Source: Alligator mississippiensis (lineage: Eukaryota > Chordata > Crocodylia > Alligatoridae). From it: a stretch of DNA of 64,000 bases. Position 1 is the first letter of the stretch. Every line of letters begins with the position of its first letter. The notes under the pieces are model-generated. The model was not told the origin of the DNA and did no database searches. It saw nothing but the letters and a program-made list of their open reading frames with translations. The translations under genes and the position numbers were made by a program. Positions 10,813-23,002 of the stretch are shown in pieces. Location of the stretch: NCBI RefSeq assembly GCF_030867095.1, contig NC_081831.1, positions 41,973,319 through 42,037,318 of the forward strand, read 5' to 3'.

Positions 10813-13800
10813 TCAGTGTCCTGGACAGAGGGGAAGCATCCAACAATTTAGATGTGAAGTAAAAGGCCTTGGCCTATCCCGAGCTCCCCATCAGCTTACA
10901 CTGGCCACTGTGGCTCACTCATAATTGGATTCAGTATCCTTACAGTATTAGAGAGGATAATCATTGATCCTCTTTCTGTAACTGGGATTGAGCTGGTGTC
11001 ATTAGGCTGAGAGATAGATGCAGCTCAGTATTTGAATGGAAGGCTGGAGTCTGGAGAAAGTGCTATATGTGAATGTAAAAGCCCCTCCTGCTGTCATGCC
11101 CTCAGGTCCATACCACACAAGCTGCCTTGATGTTAGATGGGCAAGTCTTTGGGGATGTGGGACACTAGTAGCTCTTGAGGTAATAGGCAGTGTTTTGGGA
11201 CTTTCAGTAGTAATAGTGCTCCATCTCTGATATCTCTGCAGGTCTTGGCCCTGCAGGGCAGATTCAGCTCATCCCAGTCCAATGCCTCAAATGCTTTGCA
11301 GTTTTGTGTGTAGCTTTGGGCTGAGACCTTAGAGTTGGAGTCCCAGGCACTTTTTGTCAGAGCAGGTTTCAGCCTCTGGCTTCTGCTGAGCTCCTTACCC
11401 AGCATATGTTGGCACCATGTATTTATGGCCAGCTTGGCTGCTGGCTTTTCATCCCAGAATGACCACAGTGGTGTCACATGGGTAGAGGAGAAGAGTGACT
11501 TGGTGGGAAGAGCAAAGCCAAAGAGGCGCAGGGAGCCCTGGGGCTGTGTATCACTCTCGTTTATCCCAGTGGATTCCTGGTAGGTCATTGTGGATTTTAC
11601 ATTTGTCTAACTAAGAATCTGGGTCCTGGCTTTCCTGCTGACTCTTTATAAGTGAGGGCAAATCACTCCTCCATTTTGTGACTTGGTAAAGGGGGATTAC
11701 AACCTTCCCCACCTGGCAGGACACTTGAAAGTGTAATTTATTAGCTTCTGTAAAGAGCCTGGGGCTTCTCAGGTACAGGTGGCAGAACATCAAGTCAGCT
11801 CCAAAAACTTTTGGATCCTCCAGGGTGGCAGGCAGTAGGTAACAGTAGATCTGGCAGTGAGATAGAATCGCCTTGTGACTCACCAGCACTTTCTCTGAGG
11901 CTATGTCCCTCTGGGAGGGGGTGTGTTGAGTCTGCCTTGTGCGGTTGGCTTTGTTGATTTTTTGGACATAATTTAAAATGCTGCCAAAGCGCATTCAAGG
12001 CACCAATCACAGCAACAGGCCTGGAAGTGCTGATCTGTTAACTGTGACATCCAAGAGAAATGGCTCAGGCATGATGGGCTTGGCAGTGTTCAGGTGTTAT
12101 GCAAGAGGTTGCTTTATGCTGCCTTTGATGTGCAAGCAGGCAGCTTTGAGCCTGGCCCCTGTCTTCTGCCCCACAGCCTGATGGCCAATGGATAGAAAAG
12201 CTGAGGGGGCATTTTTCTCATTTGCCTCCCCCCCTGGAAGCTACAGTGCCTGTTGCCCCCTGCTTCATCTATGGGCAGCATAGAAGGGATTTGGGACACA
12301 TCTGTTGGTTCCTGGACAGGAACCAAAGATGTTTCCAACTGCATCAGCCATGCCCAGAGCTGCAGGGACTGCACTAGATGTGTTTGACTGCCCCACCCTG
12401 CACACAGCAGATGCAAGAACCCAAGCTGCTGCTGCTCCAGCTGTCCCTCATTCAGAGCGGTGTCTTCTGGTCAGTGCCCCAGTATAGCTGCACAAACACA
12501 AGCTGCTCTTTACCCAACACAGCCAGTCCTGCTGTCCAGAGAGGAACACAGACCTGGTGTTTGCAGGTGATCCAGTCCCAGGGCAGCAGGAGCACTTGGC
12601 TGTGCTACCCTCTGTGCAGCTGGCTGGGCAGAAGAGTGGGCACAGCTTGGGGTCAGTGCTGACAAGCATTCATCAGCAGGGAGGTTATTTTTCTTCAGTT
12701 ATATTTCATGTAGCCAAGGACTGCAGCTCGGGTGTTTAGAGCAGTGATCCATATGAGCTGGAATAAAGGGTGATCAGTCAGTGATACTCTGACAGTGATC
12801 CTGCAGTATTTCTTCTCAGCTCTTTCCCCATCAGATTCAGGCTTTGGAGACTAGGATAGCAAGTGAGGAAGTGAGTGCTTGAATACATCCTTTCCCCTCC
12901 CACTGCCGACAAGAAAGATGAGTGTTAATGCAGGATGCAAAATCAGGTAGCAAACATCTCCTCATGACAGCACCCGCCAAAGCCAACTCAGGTTCTCGTG
13001 CTAGGAGCTGTCTCCCAGCAGTGCTCTGCCAAAACCAGTCATACGCGCTTCTTTCTTACTGGAGCTGTCAGGCAGAATGTGCTTCCCCACAGCTGTGCCC
13101 TCTCCACCTCCCAGAGCCTCTTCCTGCAAGTTTCTCTTCTTGGTGTCTCCTATGGTCACTTCAGTACCATTGCCCACTGAGGATCTTTCTCACTTCCCCT
13201 TTAAATAGTCAGGACTATTGATGAATAGTCAGAACTGTGATGTTCTCAGCAGTGCTGATTTTAAAGCACTCTATCCATAACTGGTCTGGTGCTCCAGCAG
13301 CCTCCCCCTGCCTCTGTCTTGTTTAGGAGGAATCCTGAAATGGCCACAAAGTGGGCTTCAGTCTCTTCAGCCCAACAGCTCACTGGCCTCTCCACTGAAA
13401 GCTCCAGTCAGCATTTGTTGCCATGATGGCTTCTGTGTCACTGTCCCCCACTGGAGCCATGCTGAGGCCAACCAGTTTATTGCATATCATGGCCAAATGG
13501 AGAGGGATTTTAGTCCCCCCCACATCCAGATTGAATTAAGCCCAGCAGCCCCTCCTCAGAGAAACAACAGCAATAGAAACCAATTGAAGTGGGAACTCAA
13601 GCATGGGTCCCTGGGTCCAGCTGCTGGTGCCACCTGGCTGTGAGTGAGCTGCCAATCACTCATCCGCAACGGGACATATGTCATGGGGCCTTGCCTGCTG
13701 AGCTCCGACAAGTTCCTGGTGCTGGATCCCTGATCTGAGAGACAGCGAGAAGTGGCTGTGTTTACCAGCTCACTGCTGCGATGGCTCTGAGGCTGAGCCA

Positions 13801-15267
13801 GCGGCTTCTTTAAGATTCTGGTCACAACAGGTGCTGAAATTCTAATGCTGGAGTGGTGTTCCTTTTTATACACAGGCGCTGTTGGCTGTACTGGGCAAAG
13901 AGAGAGGAAACAAGGGGAGAGGTCAAGTATCCTGCCAGCCGCCTCATCCTGCTAGCCGCCTTGGCCATAGGGAGCAGACAGTGAGTATCATGCACCACGA
14001 AGCAGCTTGTAAGTAGACCATACTCTCTCTTGGCTTTTGCTGTTTGTGGCTTTGCTTTAGGAATGTTTCTGTCTCCATGGAGCTCAGGAAAAAAGGGTGG
14101 GGAGAGCTGACGGCAGGGCTTGGTTCCCACTGCCAGCAATCAGCAACAGTTCAAACATTGCAGCAAGATGCTGTGTGCCCCTTTCCAGCTCCTGTGTGTC
14201 TAAGTGTGTATTGCACAGACAGTGAGGTGGATACTCTCTTGATCTCCTGGAAACCATCACTAGTTCCCTGTTCATTAGAGTCAGATTTATTAGAGTCACT
14301 GAGAGGGAGAGAGGAAAGGAAAAGGGAGAAACTAAATCAAGTCCCTAATGAATTGATCTGCCAGGCAGCCTGTTGGGCACGTAACCTGTCAGCAGAACAG
14401 AGACTCTGAAGCATTTCAGAGGGAAAACAAGAGCAGAGAAAGGGAATCGAATGCAGATTTCTCTTGCTTGTTTCAAAATGTGTTGGGAGCTGGTTTCAGG
14501 TTCTTGATCCAGGATTGGTATTGGATGTACTCACCCCACCAAGGTGCCACAGCAAGGGTGCAATTTCCTCTCCCAAATCCAGTTGATCCTGGACTTTCCT
14601 TAAGAGTTGCTGAGAGAGGAGCCAGGCTAAGTGTTTGTTCAAGACCAGGCTTCCCCCCCTGCTTCCAATTTGTGCATGAAACAAAAGGGTATTGCTGGCA
14701 GGCAGCACAATGGCATTTCTAAAGGATTTTACCCTGATCCCATGCTTAGTGAGGTGCTTCAAGACCTCTTTAGCTGTGGAGAACAAAACCCTGAAACATC
14801 CTGGAAGCACAGCAAAATCTGAGAAAAAATTCTTAGGAGCCTCCAGGTAAATTAATTTACATTAATAGGAAAACATCCACTGGAAGTATATGCAAACACA
14901 TTCAAATCAGCATGTGTTCTCTTGAACATTCACACACTTTCACTGCATAGAAACAGATCCCTTATGCAGGCACACAGACCTCTGCTAGACATGTGTCCAG
15001 GGCACTTAGACATATATCCAAATACTGCTGCACATAGCCACACTCCCTGGAGACATGGGTTCACTCTTGTCTATAAACACTATCATGCAAAACGTCTGGA
15101 ACCTGCGCAGGCACAAGAATGTCTCTGTCACACTCTGACAGGTCTCTCGTACACACCTGTGCACCAACAGGATGCTCCTCTGACACACTTGTGGAGGGAA
15201 GAACAGTGAGCCCTTAAATCAAGTGACTCTCTCAGCTGTCTGAACAGTAATACACATGGATACAGTC
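10813..15267. other. No gene; only the MIR at 11612 recognised
   Basis: A 151-codon minus frame at 11133-11588 and several shorter ones exist, but none resembles a known family or has splice support. Otherwise unannotated. Confidence 0.55.
11612..11770 (+). mobile_element. MIR SINE
   Basis: Plus-oriented: 'ctgggtcctggctttcctgc', 'gagggcaaatcactcctcca' and a tail with 'ggggattacaaccttcccca'. Confidence 0.7.
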
Positions 15268-15275
15268 ATCTAACT

Positions 15276-15597
15276 CAGTGGCTCTCAATCTTTTTATGCT
15301 TAAGGCACCCCCTTTTTGGACTTGGGACACTCTTCAGAAAATGCCAGCTCTTAGCTTTCACTCATTTTTTGACTATGGAAAAATAATATAGCACTTTCTC
15401 TGTTGCAAAGAACCTAGAAAGCCCACAGCAGGTCAGAATGGTTCTAACACTATGAATTCCTATTTCAGATCTCTGGGTTTATCTTGTGAATCATGTTTGT
15501 ACACCTAACAGTGCAAACATCACATGGCACCCCTCACCACTCTTGATAGGATGTTAAGATTCCCCAAGGTGCCACAGCACCCTGGTTGAGAATTTTG
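15276..15597. mobile_element. hAT-type MITE (cagtggctctcaatc family)
   Basis: The left end cagtggctctcaatctttt and the right end ggttgagaattttg are inverted partners of the common vertebrate CAGTGGTTCTCAACC terminus. The body reads 'gcaccccctttttgg' near the left and 'gccacagcaccctgg' near the right. The flanks atctaact (15268-15275) and atctagtc (15598-15605) look like a decayed 8-bp duplication with three transitions. Old copy, 322 bp. Confidence 0.75.
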
Positions 15598-15605
15598 ATC
15601 TAGTC

Positions 15606-15780
15606 TGTAAAGAGGACACTGGCCACTGATCTACTGGGTGACCCTGGGCAAGCCACTTCCCAGCTCTGTACTTCTGTTTCCCCTCCCTACTTTTCTCTAA
15701 CTGGTCTATTTAGACCATAAGCTCTTTAGGGCTGAAACTATCTCTTACTATGTGTGTATAAATTCTGTCAGGCACACGGT
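15606..15780 (+). mobile_element. MIR SINE
   Basis: Plus-oriented: 'gggtgaccctgggcaagcca' followed by 'cttctgtttcccctcccta' and a downstream 'ctctttagggctgaaactat'. It directly abuts the hAT MITE ending at 15597. Confidence 0.75.
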
Positions 15781-16120
15781 GAGAAGTGGGGAGCCTTGAT
15801 CTTGGCTGCAGCCTGTTACTTAGATTACAGATAAATGCGTAGGTTGACTCCTGATAAAAGAGGCAAGAGACAGCTCTACAGCCTGATCTTATATTGCTTA
15901 TACCCCCAAAACACAAAAAACAAACAGTTTTCACAAAGTCTATATGACTACCTATGACAGCACAACATAGATTCTTACCTATACTGGCTAAGGAGACCCA
16001 AGAAGGGGGAGGAGAGTAGTGCACAGACTGGAAGCAAGTGTTCTTGAATTTGCTGAGTTTTTTAAATTTCCTTTCAGCCTATACCCTATATTTATAGATT
16101 CTAATTCTAGTATAATCAAA

Positions 16121-16148
16121 GCCTCAGTCTGTCTGTCTGTCTGTCTGC
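16121..16148. repeat. (CTGT)n microsatellite
   Basis: About five to six uninterrupted CTGT units just left of the CCAAT cluster. Confidence 0.85.
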
Positions 16149-16159
16149 TTTATTCATAC

Positions 16160-16215
16160 TCTGATTGGTTGTCTTGGCAGCCAATCAGAATGCTGACTGA
16201 AACAACCAATCAGAG
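16160..16215. promoter_or_regulatory. Cluster of three CCAAT/NF-Y boxes
   Basis: ctgattggtt at 16161-16170, ccaatcag at 16181-16188 and ccaatcag at 16206-16213 lie in 55 bp. The first is inverted relative to the others, so the block is partly palindromic. GC-rich sequence follows (16250-16450). It resembles a promoter or the end of an LTR or transposon; no transcript is identifiable. Confidence 0.35.
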
Positions 16216-16334
16216 TGCTGCAGGAGTGTTCTGGATAAGAGGCAACTGCAGCAGCAGGGTGGAGCACCTCCATAACAGCGGGGACAGAAGGGATGGAGTG
16301 GGTGGGTAAGGCCAGCAGTACTGCCCCCTGCCAC

Positions 16335-16455
16335 AGCCCTGCTCCCTGGAGGCAGCAGTGGCACGGGGTGCTGGCTGAGGGTGGCAGAGGGGACAGCAGG
16401 GCAAGCTCCCCCCAGCGCTCTGCTCCTGGGAGGTGACGGCAGCACAGGGTGGTAG
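16335..16455. repeat. Imperfect GC-rich tandem duplication
   Basis: 'gctccctggaggcagcagtg' with 'gcacggggtgct' near 16341-16372 recurs as 'gctcctgggaggtgacggca' with 'gcacagggtggt' near 16423-16454, about 80 bp apart. Possibly a minisatellite seed. Confidence 0.55.
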
Positions 16456-16459
16456 TTAG

Positions 16460-19400
16460 CAGCACTCTGTGCCCTCCCATTATTCCTGATGGGCAATTGC
16501 CTAGTATTTTAATAAATGTTCTCTGGTTGGTTTTATTTCAATTTCTTTGTTTCTCTGAAACTTTTGGAATTGGACCGAACCCATTCTCTTGTGGACATAG
16601 AAGATGTCAGTTAGTTGAGATTTATGTTCCTGTGAAATTTACAAATTTAGAAGAAAAGATTCCTTATCTCCTTCCTTCACCATTGGTTGTCACCATCATG
16701 TTTTTCTCTTCCCCAAAATTTATGGTCTTCCATAAATAAGTCTGCTTTGGTTTTACAACCTATCTAGGAAATTAACAAAAATATATCTATTATAGCAAAC
16801 CAGCATCTAATACATTTGGTTACATCAATCACTACTCATATTTTAAGATAAAGCTATGATATAGTATATTTGGATTAGGTAATGTATTGTCTTCCCTTAT
16901 AATGTCTTATTTCTGGCCTGGTGCTCTACTTAATTGACTCTCATTGCTGGTTTAGCTGGACATGTTGATCACATCCTTTACTTTGCTGACCAAGCTGGTT
17001 GTTCTGTCTGAAAAGATTCATTTTACAGACACTCAGAAATAGGCTTTTGGGGCCCTCCACTTAGCCTGTGTGTGTGCACTATGTGTGTTGCAGAATTGCC
17101 TGTGGTGGTGGCTCAGTGTTTCACTGAGGCCAAATGCTGCTCAGAGGATTACTAAGATGCTGCCAGCTCTTTCTGGCCCATATTCTCCTCTCATTGTACC
17201 TGAAGCTCCAAGTTTAACCAGGTTTATTAACATTTGTTCTGTCCTAGAGAAGGGTGAGATGTTGGCTGACATAGGAAAACAGCAAAGGATGTACAAGAGG
17301 GGGAAGGAAGTAAGCAGGGAGAGAGTTAAGGTCTGGCTAACTCAGCAAAAGAGTGTAAGGACTGAGTGCTGACTGAATTCAGAGCAGGTCAGCAGTGACC
17401 AAAGGTCATTTTCATCTGCCATCACCTGGCATCTTAGGTGCAGTGGGTTCAGTGTGTCTGTCACAAACACCTTCCCTACCACCAGCACTTGCTGACTTCT
17501 GTGTTGTCAGTCTGTAGCAAGACCACAGACTGAGTGGGCCGTAGGGCCTGAGCTCCCTGCTCCCAGCTGCCCAAGGGGAGTCTCTCCAGGTTAGCATGAG
17601 TTACATTAGGGTAGCAACAGGGGATATCATGTCCTGCAGCTGCATTCTGCTGTAGATACAAAGAGCAACAGCCACTTCCTGCTGGATGCCTCTCTGCAGA
17701 CACCTGGCTCCCCCTGCAACTGCTTCTAGAACTGGGCTCCAGAGAACACAGGGGGCAGAGCTGGGAACCAGCTTCCTGCCCAGAGCAGTTGCTGCCCATG
17801 CAGTCCTAGCCCATTAGCTGGGACAGCACTTCCCTATGCTGGGTTCCAGCATGCAACCTCTCCCAGCAGAAGCAGGGATGCTAGCAGGCATGGCTTTTGC
17901 TAGCACAGGCACCAAAGAAGGGAAGGTGCAAGTGCACAGGTGGATTCTTCCTGTGGTGCCTGCTATACACAACAGAATAAAGGCTCCCTGAGAGGACTGG
18001 GGAATGCTCTGCCCACCAACCTGCTCTCCAAATACTGACACTCCCAGTATGGAGTAGGGGTGGTACTACCTAGTAGGAAGGTGTCCAGTGCTAACTGGAG
18101 CCGTAATTTCATACAGTAATTTAATTTTTGGGAGCACCTCTGACTTCGACACCTGGAGACACCTGGGTTCCTTACCCCGTGAGGGAATGGCTCGGGAATG
18201 CACCCAAACTCCAAAGTCATGTTTGTGCCTGCTGCTTCATTAGTTCCAATCACTTTCTTCTTTATTTGGGTCACAGAGGCAGGCAGCCTGCACAGTGCAA
18301 TTGGCTTTGGGCTCCCCTTATGCTTACAGATTCATGAGCCAGGTTTCCCAAAGAGCTCGGGTCCAAGGGTCCACTGAAAAGCCCTGGAACATATGGCCAC
18401 TTAGTGATACCTAAAGTGGAACCAAGCTCTTCCTAAATTTTGTCCTCTCCCTCCCCCTCGCTGTCTACCACACCAAGGAACCCTAGGCAGGTGTTGCTTT
18501 AGAATTGACATTTGTTCCTTGATAAGATGTTTGTGATAGGGAAGGGAAGAGAGGCAGAGAGAAAGGGATGAAAGGCAAGGCCAGGCATCTGCCTCTGCTG
18601 AAGGAAATGTACTTGTTGAATTTGGCCCAGTGAGAAGGAGCAACATAGATGGAAGAAGATAGGCAAGGCAATGGAGTGGAATGGCAGGGCCTTAGGAAGG
18701 CATGAGCACTGAGCAATCCAACAAGGCAGTGGAGACAGCAAGGCAATGAAAGCAGTGCCCTTCACTGACCTATCATAAAGAATACTACCCAGCCCTATCT
18801 GTCTGCACTGCTAACACTGTCACTCCCTGACTGCCTGTCAGCAAGATAAACACATGCCCCCACCACTTGCTGCTCCCCTATCACCCAGCCAGTTGTTACC
18901 TGATTCACTTCAGACAGAAAGAGCTCTTAAGACTTCATAGCACCCCAGCCTGTCAGTTGCAGGAGGGTGGTTAGCAGTGTGGAATGAGAGAGTATGGCTG
19001 TTCCAGCCTTCTCCCAGCAGAAAGCACCATTGGAGGCAAGTGGTTTTGCAAAGGAGCAAAGCACTAGAACTAAAAGCCACCCAGGATTGGTACCCCAGCA
19101 GATCCAGGAGCTGATTTTCAGCATGTCCATGAAAAGGTTAATCCAAATGTCTGCTCTGAGGGGCAGAGGGTCCCTGACTTTGCCTGCTCCCTGGAAGCAT
19201 TGGCTGCCTGCATTCCTTTATGCAATGATTTGTTTTGCACTGTGATTGAGGGCAGCCTTCTGTGACCCAGCAAAGAGCTATGCCATTCAAAGCATGAAGG
19301 GGTGGTTTGGGCTGGGTCAGGACAGGGGTCTGGAGGGAAAGAAGGGCCGGAGCAGTGAAAAGGCAGAGGTGGGGAAGAAAAGCATTGATGTGAGTTGTTG

Positions 19401-19714
19401 CTCAAGCTCACATGTCATGGGGATCCCTGTTCCCTCTGTACTACAGCTCAGCTTAAGTGGGCTGGTTCAGTTCTACCCAGAGGTGGTTTATGGAGGGGCA
19501 CAAATCTGCACCCCAGAAGCAAGTGGCAAGTTCCTCCAATTCAGCTCATTTTATGACCTCTGCTGACTCCCTGTACCTGCTCACCATAGGCTGTCACGTG
19601 GGTAATCCTTTGCACTGCTTCAGCATCTCTCATCCAAAGCCTTTAGCGATATGAAAAGATCAGTGCAACCCTGCAGCTTCCCTGTGTGACATAATCCCTG
19701 CTGTGCTGGAGGCA
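16460..19714. other. No feature recognised
   Basis: About 3.2 kb. 16750-16880 is AT-rich. No exon or repeat could be supported. Confidence 0.55.
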
Positions 19715-19900
19715 GAGGTGCCAAGGTCAGTGGCAGAGCTAGGAGTTAATCCTGTGTTTTAACCACATGCTCTTTTGCAGCTGATGGAAGCAAAGGCTCA
19801 GAGAGGTTAAGTAACTTCCCCAAGGGCACCCAGGGAGTCATTGCAAAGCTGGGAACTCACCTGCCACCTAGGCTCTTGCTCTCAGCATCAGACAGGCTCT
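19715..19900 (-). mobile_element. MIR SINE fragments, two in tandem
   Basis: The second part (from about 19790) is a clear minus MIR core: 'aggctcagagaggttaagta' and 'acttccccaagggcacccag'. Just before it, 19715-19785 looks like the other end of a minus MIR ('cagtggcagagctaggagtt', 'ttttaaccacatgctctttt'). The order suggests two adjacent insertions or a rearranged copy. Confidence 0.7.
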
Positions 19901-20002
19901 GTTCCTGCCAAGTCGCCATCATCCTCCCTACCTGTACCCAAGATGACAGAGCCCCATACTAGTGGGAGCAGAGGTGGCTTGTGAGGCAGGGCTCAACAGT
20001 AA

Positions 20003-20505
20003 GGCTAGAGACAGACGTTCAAAAAGCCTGAGCCTGAATTGATTCAATCTTTACAGGTTAGTCTAACCTGTCTAGGTTGAACTGATTTGCAAGCTCACAG
20101 ACATTCCCTCTAGACTGAGGAAATGCAAACACATGCCTGCAGTGGCTCAGGTTAAAAGCCAGGGGACACTAGAGCAGCCTTCCTTTCCCTTCTATAGTGC
20201 TGAGCTGGGGGGGTGTGGCCAAGCCTGGCAGACAGCCCAGCCTAGCCCAGCCTATGGCTGCAAAGCATCTGGGATGCTGGGAGACTCTGGTTTAACTTAA
20301 ACCAGAAAGGGGTCTGGGACAGACATTGCATAAACTGGTTTGACCCAAATCAGTTAAGTCTAAAACTACATTGAACAAGGTTTATCTTAGACCAGTTTCA
20401 GCCATTTTGAAACTGGTTTATGTACACTGAACTTATGTTCTGTTACAGGTTTAAAACAGTTCCTGATCACTTAAACCAGTTTATGTGTAATGTCTGTCCC
20501 TAGCC
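20003..20505. mobile_element. MITE with ggctagagacagac inverted ends
   Basis: The left end ggctagagacagacgttc pairs with the right end taatgtctgtccctagcc (16 of 18 matching). The interior has several aaactggttta/taaaccagttt segments in both orientations, for example the 19-bp ctggtttaacttaaaccag near 20288-20306. No coding frame. Target duplication not clear. Confidence 0.75.
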
Positions 20506-22404
20506 CCAGTCTTCTCCTCCACTCTGAGCTGCAGCAGTTCTTGGAAATCTTGTGAGCCAAACCCTTCCTCTTGAGAGTGCAAAGTAAAATAGTGGGGGAG
20601 CATGGGTACAATGGAGGAGAGGTGAAACCTTGCACAGTCTCCATCATACCAAGGCTCCTTCTTCAATTTCCTCTCTTAGTCTTTGCATCCCAGCACATAC
20701 AAGAAGAGACAGTTCCAGTATGAAGGAGCTTGCAGTCTGACCAGAGAGAGGGCAGTGGAGACAGGGTTCAGGTAAGGAACAGCTAGAGTAGGTCAGAAAC
20801 AGCTAGGGTTGGATAGTTCCCATGGCTCCCCTGCCGGCCCTGGGCCACCCTGTCTCCCACAGGGCTAGAGTAACCGGTAGATTTCAGCAGTGCTCTTTTT
20901 CCCACAGGATCAGATTTCCCTTTGCTGCCATCCTGCTCAGCACCTGTTACCTTGCCCTACTCACAGCTCTGTGCACCTGCCTAGGGTAGGATCCAGCCCA
21001 CAATGATCGTTGACACAGTAGGTGTTAAATGCCTAGCAGATGGCTAAATACAGTGAGTACAGTACAGAAGCAATATCTCCAGGAACTCACAGCATGATTG
21101 GCGGGGTCGGGGAACCCACCATGACACTTTCATGGCTCCTTCCCCTTTGGAGACACCCCATAGCCCAGAGCTGTACCCTGAGCAAACCTCGCTCCCTGGC
21201 TAATAGTATTAGTTGAGCTCCCAACAGCACTTTAAAAACTGCTGGTTGAGCAGCAAGGGTTGAATTCATTGTCACGAAACAGGCTGCTTCTTCCACCTCA
21301 TTATTTACAGCTGCATTTGGCTGCCTGGCTCACTTCTTCCGTAACTCAGAGTTCAGGCCATGCCCAGGGAGTACACCTTGCCTTCTGCTAGCTCCTAATC
21401 TCAAGGCATGGCACATCTCAGCCTTTTAACAGTAGCCATCTGGTTCCTGCCCAGGCCTAGCATCATACCAGCCACACACCTGGCACTGGGAGGTAGTTTG
21501 GTAATTGTTGGCCAGCTTAACCATTTCTGTGCTAAGCAATGGACATGCTCCAACATAAGTCATATGGTGCCAGCTGAGGCTGAAGGCCAGCAAGGCAGGT
21601 GGCTATGTGGATGAAATTTTAGACACAGGTTTAAGTGCCACCTTTCCATCATGCCCCATGCTGCTGGAACTGCTGGCACCCTGGTCACCACCACAGGAAT
21701 GCAAGTGTGGTTCGTCTAGTAGCTACGGCAGAAATAAGGGCAAAGCTCATCAAAGCCCTGGGGGACCAGAGTGACCGGGGAGAAAACTGAAAGCCACAAA
21801 ACTTGGAGCCCCTTTGGAAGTCAGGGCCTGGATCAGCTACCTGAATCTCCAGCACTGCAGATAATGGAGCAGCCCTAATTTGGAGCATGCTTCCCAAAGG
21901 AACTTTCCCTCCATGCTGGTTGAGGGCCACATTGGTGAGCAAGGATGGACAGGCAAACAGGATTTCCAGTTCAGGGCAGAGAAACACTGAATCTGTTCCT
22001 GGTAGAGCATGCAGCAAAGCCTGAGGATAAGGGCTAATTGTCTCTGTCCACCCAATAAGCAGGGTGCTGGGGAGAGCCAAGCATCTTGAAAAGCCATATT
22101 GATTTTATATTTATCTTTAACAATTGCTAATAAATCCACGTTTGACCGTAGGGAATACCAGTCCTGGAGGGAGCTCCACTGGCTGGCCCCAGCCCTCTTC
22201 CCTCACAGCCATTTTTATGGCACACATATTCTAGGTCTCTGGGGCTCCCCTTCCAAGCAGAAGCACCTTGCTCATTGCAGCCCTTGACTAGGGCTTCCTA
22301 CTACTAAGGAAGTCGTTTAAGGTCCCACCAGCTCTGGGCATGCAATGCTGTAGCAGAACAGTGTTCTCACATATAGATTTGAGTGCCTTCCCCAATGGCT
22401 TCAC
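20506..22404. other. No feature recognised
   Basis: About 1.9 kb; the 131-codon minus frame at 21685-22080 is unrecognised and probably fortuitous. Confidence 0.55.
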
Positions 22405-22510
22405 TGGGGGAGCAGCCTGACTTGGTAGAGCAAAGAGCACTGGGGAGTCATGAGTCCCATATTCCAATCCTGGCTCTGTGATGCACACTCCCAACCTGTG
22501 CCTTGGGGAT
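22405..22510 (+). mobile_element. MIR SINE, 5' part
   Basis: Plus-oriented start of MIR: 'cttggtagagcaaagagcac', 'tccaatcctggctctgtgat'. The core is weak after 22500. Confidence 0.6.
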
Positions 22511-22689
22511 GTGGCTCCTATCTCCCAATCCCATGTAGTGGTCCACTCCTTGGCACCTGTTCACAACTTCCAGGCTGAAAACTCAGGCTCTAGCAACCTT
22601 GTCATGTACCAGCTGTTACTGCTGCTGCTGCATCCCCTGCATGTGTTCGCTCTGTGCAGACTGGGGAGAGGAGCATCCTGAAGGCTCCC

Positions 22690-23002
22690 AGGGCTATACA
22701 TGTGCAGCGAAGCTGTTCCAATGCGCTGTAATCATAGTGTGTCAGAGCAGACTCGATTAATTGAGTCTGCTGGAATGTGGTAATTACCACATTCCAGCAG
22801 ACTCCAGCATCACATGCATCAGTGTCCCAACGCTGAAAAATGCTGGTGGCAGCATTTAACTAAAGCTCATTCAATGAGTTTTAGTTAAAGTTCTCCCAGC
22901 ATAGGAACACTGATACACATAACACTCCAGGCACTTTAATTAGAGTGGCTCTCAGAGTCACTCTAATTAAAGCGCCCCCTGAGTATGTGTATAAACACCC
23001 CT
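22690..23002. mobile_element. Palindrome-rich MITE candidate
   Basis: The two ends are only loosely inverted (gggctatacatgtg versus the complement of tatgtgtataaacaccc), but the body is a chain of palindromes. There is a perfect 42-bp palindrome at 22763-22804, a near-perfect one at 22856-22888 (ttaactaaagctc / gagttttagttaa) and a hairpin with 14-bp arms at 22934-22972. The structure resembles foldback MITEs. No target duplication identified. Confidence 0.6.
22763..22804. repeat. Perfect 42-bp palindrome
   Basis: The arm gagtctgctggaatgtggtaa is followed directly by its exact reverse complement with no spacer; the centre is TAATTA. A second related half-palindrome (gcagactcgattaattgagtctgc) overlaps its left side. 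It can extrude as a cruciform or form a long RNA hairpin. Confidence 0.95.

Noticed and set aside
11133..11588. 151-codon minus-strand frame
   Set aside because: No family resemblance, no flanking splice-site logic, and a competing frame on the other strand.
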